Shown here in pieces: positions 15,301-27,300 of a stretch of DNA of 64,000 nt. The notes beneath the pieces are model-generated. The model saw nothing but the letters and a program-made list of their open reading frames with translations, made no database searches and was not told where the DNA came from. The stretch lies in the NCBI GenBank assembly GCA_040954595.2, contig CM082597.2, positions 5,518,001 to 5,582,000 on the forward strand. The letters are read 5' to 3'. The translations under genes and the position numbers were made by a program. Source of the stretch: Balanoglossus misakiensis. Lineage: Eukaryota; Hemichordata. Each line of letters opens with the position of its first letter. The stretch's first letter is position 1.

Positions 15301-18300
15301 TAGAAGAATTTTCGTTTCGTCAGTTGCAAGGAATTTAAACAATACCGTTTACGTCACAATAATCTGGTCTTCAAGACCGTAACTCCAGTTCAAAGAACAC
15401 ATAAATCTGTTAGCTGATATTTGTGTGTATACTTAGGGTTACCATATACAGCTGGTGACATTTGTATCATTTCGCTGGATCACGTCAAACAATACATCCA
15501 ATTCCAATATTCGTGATGCGTTGCTAAGTATCTCTCTGCGAAAGACGTACACACATCAAACCAGTAATTAGTTTCTTAGAGTTTACAATAGCATCGCCGA
15601 ATAAAAGTTGCCCTTCTTTTGATAGGTCTGGAACATACGTTCGCTTGAACAACAGGCATAACTGTGGAATTTAACTAACCCAACTTCAGAGGAAAGTGAT
15701 TATTTTCCTGGGGGACAAGTGGATCTGACGTTACCATGGTTACGGTGGACGGCGCATATGTGCACCAGTGGATGCTCATTTCTGTTGGCATTTCAGACTT
15801 CCGAGAGGTATCAGATGTGCAACGTGAAACCCGTTGTGTTTTGTCTCGCGGGATCAGATCATATCTATTGCGCTGCAAGCGATGCAGTATTCGTATAAAC
15901 TCAATTTTCTGACCAGAAATGCGCAGGAAATATTACTTGGGAATGGAGATCGTTTCGAGAATCGCAATTTTGCGGCCAGATAACGCGATTTTGTGTTTTC
16001 GTGTGAGTAGCTCACGATTGTCATAAAGTAAGCGTAGCAGGGTTTCGCGTGCAGATTCAGGCCTGCAGTCAATTGATACACGTTAGAATGGGCATAACGA
16101 CTTCAACTGTGCGGTCATTTCGCTACGTGGATCTCGATTGATTCGTGAGTTTGTGCGATTTAACATGACATATTCCACGCATGGGTTCCACGCTAACGAT
16201 CTCGGAATATTGCCCCAAAACTTCACTGGCAGCCCATTTTACGCTGTTGTGCAAAAGGGGGAAAATACTGCCCACACAGTTGGGATGCCAAAGGACCGTG
16301 ATCGCACGGAACCAAGCACTAGGATTTTCTGTGCGATGGTATGGATGAATAACGAGCTAATTTCGGTAGTTGTATTATACAGGGAACAATTACACAGTTA
16401 GGACTTTAGCAGTAAATGATCACTTCTAAGTTACATATTCCTATATATATGGTCAATCCTATATTGGCTATCTTTCAATTTGTCATGGTAAGAATGGTAA
16501 AGTTGTAAAGTGGGTGGGTGGGTCGGTGGGGATTGAGTGAGTGAGTAGTTTCATTTAATATATAATAAAGTCATATGTTGGACATTCTAGTCCTCGAATT
16601 AAAATAAGTAACGTTTAAATCTTGTATCAGGTCAAGAAGCGATGTTGGCTGTAAAAAATAGACAGCTTTACTATCTAAACAAACGCGTATTTATAATGCT
16701 CCTTATAGTTAAGGGTTAATAATAGCGAGCGCACCAAGTATGCAATAATCACACTTATGACATCGCTGGCATACGAACATAATAAAGGCATCGGTATGGG
16801 TGACAAGTTGTGAGCGTGGCATTTATGAATTATGTATTGCAGGAAAGGTTAGATGAAGAATTTGCACAGAATTATAACTCAGATGGCGTTAATGTCAGAG
16901 TTTAGAGCGCATATCTGAACGGAAGTTTTGATAGAAAGGTCGCGTGTCTTAACAAGAAAAGGTATTCGTCACAAGCGCCTTGCATGCTGAGTAGTGTTTG
17001 TCAAAATTGTGAACTTCGCAAATGTCATATCACGAGAACCGCTCTAATTACATCAGATGTGGATAGATTTCATCTTATCAGGTGCAATCTTCTTACAGTT
17101 TTCTTCAATTCAAGAACTGCTGTGTCATATGTAATTGGGAACAGTGGTTAGCCTTACGGTTTGACAGAAAGAGGCTTATAGCACGGCAAATCACATGGAC
17201 TTCCCTTTGGTGTCTTCGTCAATAGACATCCGGCGTGATTTCAATTCCATTCAAGTCTATAGGACCTCACAAAGCACTTGAAATCGCCAGGAGCGTGCGT
17301 TCTCCTTCATAAACACCCATGCACACAGTCCAACATCATAATTCTTTCTGCCTCGTCGTGTTCAATAAAGGCTATACGGAAACACGAGGCGGGATGTTTA
17401 TGTAAATATTCTCACTCTTCAATTCACAGCTGCATTAACAGTTCGAGGTATAATTACGACAGTGATGTGACAAAAGTGTCCTGAAGCTGTGGATTTTCCA
17501 GATAGCCTACCGAAAGCCACCTGCTTTTATGTGATAAACTTTCCTTAACGACTTTTATTTAAATGCACAATGTATAAACGAGACCTTTATGTTCTGTTAT
17601 CTGACCTAGATTATTGGCAAATGTGTAGTACATTCGCGTCTTAGCTAAATGTTCACATAGGGAAACTATGTTTTGTAATAATTTTGTTTGCGTGTTCATC
17701 TGCTGTCTGTGTCTCACTTGCTCGCCCGGTCTGGCACTCATTCACCGTGATTTCACACTTCGTAATTTTGTTTTTCTTATATAAACCAAATCACTCGTAT
17801 ATGTTGCCCGATATGATCAAGTCGCCAGACTTACAAAGACCATTGAAATTAATTTTCTGACACCGTCGATCGCGGGCTGTATCAAATAGATTGACTCTTA
17901 GATACGGTACTTTTGCGTGTAATTGTGGACACCCCACAAGGTTTTAGTGCCGATTCATGGGTAATAACATTGCCATATGACGTAAGTTGACTGCAGGTGA
18001 TTCGGGTTGATATGTAAATTAACTAAAACAAGATGTAATGGAATGATAATCAATTGATACTATACCTAATAATGATTGACTCAGGGTTGAATGTTTCACG
18101 ATGACTACATCAGTAAACACTACTCATTTCTCTTTCTGTCTCTGTCTGTCACTTTGATTCTGTCTGTCTGTCTGTCTTCTTGTCTCTGATGCCTCTGACC
18201 TTCTCTCACACTGCCAGTTATTATGATTATAGAACTAATATTTGCACACTACATTATTAGATCAATATATACGAATTTGTTTTTTTTTCCATTCGCAAGG

Positions 18301-21300
18301 ATTTTATCTATAACCCGAGGTCTCAGTAACCTAATTTTAACAACTGAGTTCGAGAGATTTCAGGGGTATATCTGCCGGGGTATTTTGCAGCACCAACCTT
18401 CTTGCTACGACAAACAACATGTTCAGAGTTCGATTACTGCAAAAGTTACTACTACTACTTCTACTTCCACTACATAATTGATGACTAACTGTAGCTACAG
18501 GATAGACATTTAAAATTTTATTGCCTGATCTGAACAGCTGTTCTAGATATGCAAGTAACTTGAGTTATCGGGATCAGAAGAATTATTGAACTGACTACAC
18601 ACTCTTCTAAAAACTATAAATCGTCGATAGTATATAGCCCAGGGCATTGAATACAAGGTATTTCTCAATAACCCTTGCTTTTTCAGATCATATTAACTTC
18701 TATCAGCATATTATTAGTGTGCACCTATGTTAAGATGTATTTTAGATAGCTATATTAGGCCTAAAGATGGTTTAGATAGATGATTTTTTAGCAAATAACA
18801 TTTCTCAAAATTTAAAGAAGGGTTATACAAATTGCTCGTTTGGTACTAAATTACCTACTTTAGAAATTTGTTGATGGAAAAAGATTATTTCGTCTATTTT
18901 CATAATTAACGCATTTACAGTGGTGTGAATGACTCAGCCAGATTAGAAAGAAAAAAACCCAAAATAAACGTGAATATGGTTATTTCCTTTTTGTACATAA
19001 GACATTACAACTATTAGTTAGCAGAATCGTCAACTAATAGAAAAACAAGTTTACTGAGGATACGTGTTTCTCGCACTCAAGTATCGGGTTGTTGACTAAC
19101 TGTTGGGGGGGGGGGGGATACGACACACAAAGTCCCCGCTGTGCTTTTGCGTGAGCGTTCTTCATTTTCATCTGCTGGCCTGCGGACATGAATTACAATT
19201 GGTTACATGAGAATACTGACGGATCGCTAAACATCCGCGCTGCAGTTCGAGGGATTAACGCTTGATTCCAAAAACCAACGTTCATTTAAAAACTGATAAC
19301 GAAGTGGCGAATCCCATCAAAACAGTATTAGTTCGTCAGTTCCCAGATCAGCGTAGGACACACAATACCTTTGTGTCGATATGAATTAGGATTGTATGAC
19401 AAAGAACTGACTGAAAAGCACTTACAAGATTACGGTCATGTTCGGGTCAAAACTACAAGTGATGATCGAAGAACTTGTACCCTGGTGATTTTTTACATTA
19501 CTCCCTGTACCCATGGGCTTACAGAGTGCAGAGTTGATACTTGTGATTCAGGAATGTTTGTCCCTGTAGCAATTTGCGTTTTCAATACATGAAGGATTCA
19601 AAGTGGACTGGGCATAAGGTTGTATACTGTAAGGGAACATCCCTGCACTGCAAATTCTGCAAAAACAAGCCGGTTTGTACTCAAGCCATTCGGGTTTGCT
19701 GACAAGCCACCTCGTCATACTTGCCGAAACTTCGGTATTTCCACAAGCCGCTAAATTTTCTGGTGTGTGCCAGCAAGCCAGTCAATGTTAGAAAAATGGT
19801 TTGTAAATACGCCGCTGGACAACCTGTCTGGAATGGCTTATTATTAAGCCATTGAACAAAATCTCTGGTTTGCTCGCAAACTTTAGTGATACTTATGTCT
19901 GGCTCGAATTTGTACCATATTTAACCTTGGCTGCATTTTAAGCCGTTGGAGTTAGTGGTCGCTTTTCAAACCATAAAAAGATGTAAGTATGGTTTGAAAA
20001 CACGCCATGGAAAACTTTGCCGGGATGTGGTTCATATACACGCCACGCTGGGCACAATGTCTTGCGAAATACCCTGATTTGGCGCGCGAATGCAGGGTCA
20101 AAGGTTATTTATTACACAACTACAACGTTTTGACGCGAGAGAAGACGGTCCACGGGTGAGGAAGCCGATCGAATCACGTCGTTCCCTTTATAAAATTCGT
20201 TCAGCGATTTACAATGCACTCAACCTGTTCCTAAGGTAGAACCGAAATACCATATGCGTGGATAATTACTTTGGCACCGAGCATCGTTATGGAAGGATGA
20301 CATCTAATGACTTAGCAGTTGACCGCCAGCATCTACGAGACCGTAACATAGAACAATGCCGGTTGGGGTAAGTCCTGCTTCCATTCCATTTTGTGACAGT
20401 AACTGCATTTTTGCGAGCAGTGAAGATAATACAAAATTAACAGGCCCGAATCCTGTATATACTGACTTGATCATGTGTTGATGATAGCTGAAATAAGCAT
20501 GTGAGAAGAAGTAATGTCAAAAGTTTGACAGCATAAAGTAGGGAGTGGGGCCCCAAAGGAATTTCATTATTCTTGCTATTTTCAGCCTCCATCCCCGTTC
20601 ATTTTTGTTTATGCATTTTTGTGAGCGAAGACGATGCAAAGTATGTCACTATTAAAAGGCCTGAATCCTTTATATACTGCATTGATCATGTGTGGATGGT
20701 TACAAAAAGTCTGAGCAAATGAAAAGAATTCTTTTAATGCAGCTCCGGAGTGGGGCCCTATAGCGCTATAGCCTAGGAATTTCACCATGCTTGCTATTGG
20801 CAGCCTACATCCCCATTCATGTTTGTTTATGCACTTTTACTAGTCAAGATAATTCAACATATGTAATAATATCTATACTGTATTGATCATTTGTAGATCG
20901 AGAGATATTTCAAATATATGAAGCTTCGAGTGGGGCTAGTGGCAGTGGAAGTCAACATTGGGGGGGGGGGGTAACCGCAATAAAAATGTTGTTTTGTGTT
21001 CCAATACTATATCAATGGATACCCATAATATTTAAATCATTGGCTGAATAAATTTTTTTTGATAAACCATGATCTCGGACCACAGGATTATTTAACCCCT
21101 GCATGCCTGCGATTTGTAACAATAATGATTCCTACTTTAATTGAACCCCAGATATTTGCATAAGAATGAAATAAATGATCTTGGTTTTGCAGGAGTGGTG
21201 ATACTGGTTATGGGAAGGAGCAGTTGTTATTTTATTAGGCACCACAAAAATATGAAAAGTCAACAAGTACCATTTATGTTGAAGCATACACGGTATGTAT

Positions 21301-24300
21301 AATTAAGTAGATTTTGTTATTTTTTTAATATCCATTTTTGTCATCTAGTCATCTGTTTTCTTTACAGTTTAGTTTGTAGGGACTTCATTATAAAATACCA
21401 ACCATGTGGTTATAATTTCAGTATTGCATTTGGGAAGAGATTTTACTATTTATGCCTAAAAACTAATTTTAAAGGAACATGCCTATCTGTATTTATTAAT
21501 ATAGTCCAGCTATCATGTATGTAACATGTATTCAGTTATAGTCAAAGGAAACAATTCACTAAACTCTAGGTGCGAAATTTCATGCATTGCTCATTGAATC
21601 AATTTCATCTTGTTTGTTACATGCTGTGTATCTCATGGTTATGTTTGTGTTTCATGGTTGCTGCCTATAACATTAGGATGGCACCATATTGTAGTGTTGT
21701 ATCGATCAGTCTCATGTTCTCATATGGTTGCTGCCTATAACAGTAGGATGGCACCATATCGTAGTGTTGTATCAGTCAGTCTCATGTTCTCATATGGTTG
21801 CTGCCTATAACAGTAGGATGGCACCATATCGTAGTGTTGTATCGATCAGTCTCATGTTCTCATATGGTTGCTGCCTATAACAGTAGGATGGCACCATATC
21901 GTAGTGTTGTATCGGTCAGTCTCATGTTCTCATTTGGTTGCTGCCTATAACATTAGGATGGCACCATATCGTAGTGTTGTATCGGTCAGTCTCATGTTCT
22001 CATATGGTTGCTGCCTATAACAGTAGGATGGCACCATATCGTAGTGTTGTATCGATCAGTCTCATGTTCTCATATGGTTGCTGCCTATAACAGTAGGATG
22101 GCACCATATCGTAGTGTTGTATCGGTCAGTCTCATGTTCTTATATGGTTGCTGCCTATAACAGTAGGATGGCACCATATTGTAGTGTTGTATCAGTCAGT
22201 CTCATGTTCTCATATGGTTGCTGCCTATAACAGTAGGATGGCACCATATCGTAGTGTTGTATCGGTCAGTCTCATGTTCTCATATGGTTGCTGCCTATAA
22301 CAGTAGGATGGCACCATATCGTAGTGTTGTATCGGTCAGTCTCATGTTCTCATATGGTTGCTGCCTATAACAGTAGGATGGCACCATATCGTAGTGTTGT
22401 ATCGGTCAGTCTCATGTTCTCATATGGTTGCTGCCTATAACAGTATGATTAGGATGGCACCATATCGTAGTGTTTTGTGGTATGTGTGTCAGTCTCATGG
22501 TCATTCCCCATTGATAAATAGAGAGACACTATCTTCTTTTGTTGAGTATGTCTCATACGAGTCATTGTCATATTTTCTTGTGTACATATGTGTTATGTGT
22601 TGTTTTCATGCTGGAAATTGTTTCTAATATACACTCATGTTAATTTCTAACAAGATTGTTTTCTCTTTTTGTTTTTCACTATTTGAGAGTGTTTCCCATT
22701 GAAAGAAGACGAAGTTTCATAGTAAGGAAGAAGATACTCAAGGCTACTGCCATGACTCCAATACTCAAATGCATATAAAGGAGGATTTAAAAGTACTTTT
22801 CCACACTTAATGGTGACTTTGAAATCTGTATTCATGTCAGTTTTGACAAACAGTAGATTAAAAAAATGACGCATTTTTGATGGATTGAAATGATTTTCCC
22901 TAACCACTTGAACGGAAAATGAGATAAAAGTTTTATTGTATATATTTTCTATCATTTATGGGGTTAATTCATTTGATTTACATAATACCATGTATTTACC
23001 GTTGTTTCTTTTTTTTTTACATTGTCATTACAATAATAATGATTGACCAAAAAAGATCTTTCTCGGTGTGCTTTTTTGACAGGTTAACATACCATTGACT
23101 GTGGAGTACTAAGATGCTGCACATTATGACACATGTTATGCTTCAAGACCAAGTTATTTAAGGGCATAGTAACTAACTTTGGGCTATTTTTTATGTATTT
23201 TTGTTCAGTGTATCGACTCCTTATTTCTGTTCTACTCCTTAAAGCATGATTAACTGCCCAGGTTCGGGATCTCAACTTTGGCCTTTGCAAATGAGTTCAG
23301 GTCTGGACTAAAATTACGTTTTTTGACAATTGCTGATTGTACAATTATGGCAGTGTATAGAATCTAGTAAATGGCATTGCATCATGCTTTGGTGAGTTGA
23401 ACAAGAAACTGCAGTCACTTGAAAGAGCAAAAATGCTAAAAATGGCCCAAATTTATAACTATAGCTTTTAGGTAAACAGAAGCAAAACATGCAATTCAAA
23501 TGTTTGGCTTGCTTACAAACTGCATTCTGTGTAAGAATGGTTTGTATACATGCCAAAGCCCAAGCAGAGTGGCTGATTTTTAAACCACTGCTCAAGCATT
23601 CTCAGTTTGTCAGCAAACCAGGAAATGCTAATTTTTGGTTTGCTGGCAAACTGAAGTGATTCATGTTTGGTTTGCTAGCACACCAGTTTTAAGTAGAAGT
23701 TGGCTTTCAGACAAGCCAATGTAAATTTTAAGGGTTTACGTACAACCCCCTTGTATTATTCGACGGTTTGTTGGCAAGCCATTGTTTTAGAAAGTGGCTT
23801 ACATGCAAGCCATCATAATATATTCATTGGTTTATATACAAACCCCTTAGATTTGTGATGGTTTGTTGACAAACTTCTGGATAATGAATCGGTGTGTCTT
23901 CAAGCTCATTTGCTGAATAGAATGGCAGGCCAGCAAGCCATATTTCATTACTATGGTTGGCCTACACACCACTCATTAAATTTGCTGTGGTCTATCAGCA
24001 AGCCGGTAAGTTATATAAAACGGCAACTCAGCAAGCTAAATTCAAGCCAAAATCAAGCCAAATTTGAAGAAACGAAAGAAGCCGATTTGCGACAAACAAG
24101 CCGGTTTGAATTTGGCTTGAATTTAGCTTGCAGGAAAGCCAGAAGAATTTGCAGTGTGGGAGGTATGTTCTACTTCGGAAGAAATACTTACTCTTCTTTT
24201 TCAGTCAGTCTGAAACATTACCGATTTCAACTGGACACAAAAAACATTTGTACTTTAAATTGGATAATTTTTCATTAATGCGAAGAAAGGACAAACTGTG

Positions 24301-27300
24301 AAGTGTAATTTGACTCAAAGAAACATCTGCCTCCTTCTGGGCATGGTTAATACGCTTTATGCTGCAACCACCAACTGGCTGTACTTATAATTGCCGTTTG
24401 TCTACTTCACTGAATTCGATTGCATGCAACCGGTCCCGGGCTCCTCTTTTGCCGCGGTTTGCTGGCAAATGAATTTAAAAGAGACGCGAGTCGCTTCGAC
24501 GCCCCGAGGTTCGACGCGTAATTACAAACGCTGTTTGCGCTGCGACGCTATGGGATTGAATACCGATGCGGGTGTCCTTGGCGTTTCCGTTGTACCATCT
24601 GTATGCCTGCTCAGGTCATCACAAGGGATTCCCCGCATGCGAACCTTGGTAATCCCCTCCAAATAATCCTTGATCCCGCGGAGATTAATTAAGATATACT
24701 CCCATGCTCTCAGTACAATCATGTTTGGAAATACATACAGTTGTTTGTGAGTGTTATAGTCCATGGTGAAATAATTAAACCCCATTCATCTTTAAGCACA
24801 TAATATTTAAGCTATGGCGTTATTACTTTTCACAGGTATGTCAGTCAAAAATATTGATAGCGAATTTTGCACATAACTCTTGCACATACATTACCCTTGT
24901 TTGTTTTTGAACGTCTTGTAAAGTACTATAACGTTATTCGTGAAAGGAAGTCATACATATACGGGGACTCAATGGAGCTGTTTGTTTGACAAGCCGTAGG
25001 CAACTCCAATACTTTATACGTGGTGCCTGGGTCCTTACATGACCATATTAAAATCGAATACCCTATTCACTTTTCGTCATTAAATGCTCGTGTATCGCCA
25101 TTTCGTGGTAAAATTTGAAGAATAGGTCAAAACAGAATAAAATGGTTGTGAGTAATGTAGCACCCAGACAAATATAAAACACTTCATTCACTCATTACCG
25201 GAAGCGAGGAATATTCGCGTTCGCGCGAACGCGTGAAGTGCGCTGCAGCTGTATTGAGGCTTCGTCTTTACTTTACACGTACATTGTATAGTAACGTATT
25301 GTGTGACAGAACCCCATGAGTTACAGTAGAGCGTGTAGAATAATTCTAAATGCAACATATCCGAATGTTTTCTGGGGGGAATTTTTCCTTTGATAACTTT
25401 TGCTTGACATTCTGTTCGCTTTATGAGCTGCAGAAAAATTGAAATTTGCGGTGAAAACTCGCGACCCCTGGGAATCAGGGGAGAGTATCCCGTGTCTCAC
25501 CTCAGTGTAATTACCAAGGAGTCTTATCTCGTAATCCGCCAAGATCTTGGTGGAATTATTTACGTCACTCACGGCCCGCTCCAAGACATTCTCATATTCT
25601 CGCAGTACTGTATCTGCCCGGGTTGGTAGTAGCGCCCCGATGTATATGGGTATCTTATCTGAACCTACCACACCTGAAGGGGAAGCGTACACAGAAAGTG
25701 CATATTCAATTATACCGAAATCAGATCAAGATGGGCATAGAATAAATCCAGAAAAAAAGTAATTCAGCTATTCATGAAAGTATAGCTGGGAAAGGGAAGT
25801 ATGGGAAATCACGTGATATGGAAAATTATTCCTGGAAAATCGTACGATTATATTTCTTAAACATTTACATGAAAATTACTCTCATTTATTTCGATTTTCT
25901 TAAAACCCTGTTATTATGTAAGTATAAAACCTGTTTAGTATAAATAGCCCTCGTAAGCATGATTACAGCAAAGGATCGTTTTAATACCGTATTAAAAACC
26001 AATCCACGAGCATTCGTTCTGCCCTGATACATTTGAGGTTGGTGTTGTTTATGACACTAACAGGCCAAGGCCGCGTGTTTTATTCCGCAATCGTGTATAT
26101 CACAAGAAGCGCACGGTAGATTTACCTTTTTGCTCAGTTCGAAATTCGGTCTCACGGTCAGGCTGTTTTATATGCACTATGGCTAACAGGCCCTGCATAC
26201 TCTGCATATGAACACCAGACGGGTGATGCTTGAAACTCTGCACAGCCGAAGAAACATTTCACGCTTTGTTTAATTCCTTTGGTGGAAACGTTGCAAGGGT
26301 AATGCGTTTCGGGAGAGTGGCCGTATAGCCCGCTTTGAATGTTTCATTTCTCTCACCGAGCGAAAGCTAACAAACTTTGAGGAAAGCGGCGGCCGACAAG
26401 AAAGTGAAACGTGACGCAGTTTGTTAAATGTGGACACCATTAGATGTGCCGACACCTCACTGTTACTGCATTACAATGAAAAATGTTTGTGATGCACAGA
26501 AGGAATATACTTATCGATCTGTATCGATGAAGACAGCAAAAAGGAACACTTTGTATTCTTTTCCCGGCCAAGGCGAAAATGAAAAGCCACCTGTAGTCTA
26601 GACAGCAATGAATGCCATAGTGATAACAATGTATCACCCCAAACAATTGAAAACACAACTCAATTTCTTCCCTAGTGTTAACACATGTCTTTGTTATAGA
26701 CTTGCAACAATTTATACAATAACTATTTCTTATCAACTGAGATTGGCTACATTTTATACAATCACTTTGTTTCCTATCGACTGGACCGATGAAAAATCAA
26801 GGGTCAGTGCAGCCCAATCTGTTTTCATTGTAGGGATCATATTTCTTTTTATCTTTTGATGATGGACTTTGTTATGTTTTTTAAATGTCTATTGAGTCAT
26901 CACTTGTGGGTTTGATTTAACGCAGTAGACATGTATTCATCTGCGCAAGACTTCAACTTTACGTTTCTTGCCGCGTTACTTCATGGTAATAAACCTTAAT
27001 CACTATTAATGTAATCACTTTTATTGGTATTATTGACAGTTCTCTCCTATCTCATTAAACATAATGAAGCAACAATGATTTTAATATTAATTTATGATTT
27101 GTTAATGCCAGCCTTGGAGTGGATATAAAACGGTTTTACCCGCTGACGTAATGGTTATTTTCAAATTGATTAATGTAAATCAGACCAACGGTGCACGTGT
27201 ACCTACTAACCTTCAGTCTGTATGACTGCTTTATTTCGCTATATACGGTATAGGCTTACTTGTTTTCCGATTCAGTTTATTATAATATACTGCTGCATTG

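Larger units (their letters stand above)
19646..24156. mobile_element. 4.5-kb CACTG-ended DNA element with subterminal palindrome arrays
   Basis: The ends are a perfect 13-bp inverted repeat, CACTGCAAATTCT at 19646-19658 and its complement at 24144-24156. A possible 2-bp TG target duplication flanks both. Arrays of degenerate 16-bp palindromes lie just inside each end (19672-20044 and 23506-24037). Termini beginning CACTA/CACTG, a 2-3-bp duplication and repeat-rich subterminal regions bound by transposase are known traits of En/Spm (CACTA) transposons, so a non-autonomous member is inferred. The interior holds three diverged ~210-bp repeats and a 70-bp minisatellite, and no transposase-like frame. 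Outside the 13-bp repeat, GAACATxCCT also occurs in inverted orientation on both sides at slightly different distances, so the true ends could lie farther out. The element is inside receptor intron 2. Confidence 0.68.

Noticed and set aside
19832-19853. Perfect stem-loop as a possible miRNA precursor
   Set aside because: A 9-bp stem is far too short for a miRNA hairpin and belongs to the palindrome array.
21610-22627. Frames with repeated LPITVGWHHIVVLYRSVSCS-like units
   Set aside because: A 70-bp repeat period cannot keep one frame; not coding.
23506-24037. The regular repeats and unique spacers resemble a CRISPR array
   Set aside because: The host is a eukaryote, repeats are degenerate 16-mers, spacers are only 15-18 bp, and the array is mirrored at the other end of a transposon-like element.
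23892-24278. 128-codon frame at the right end of the element
   Set aside because: It crosses the palindrome array and the terminal repeat; no transposase similarity.
24522-24785. 87-codon minus-strand frame in receptor intron 2
   Set aside because: Not needed for the receptor, whose exons 2 and 3 already join without a gap; no recognised motif or clear splice borders.
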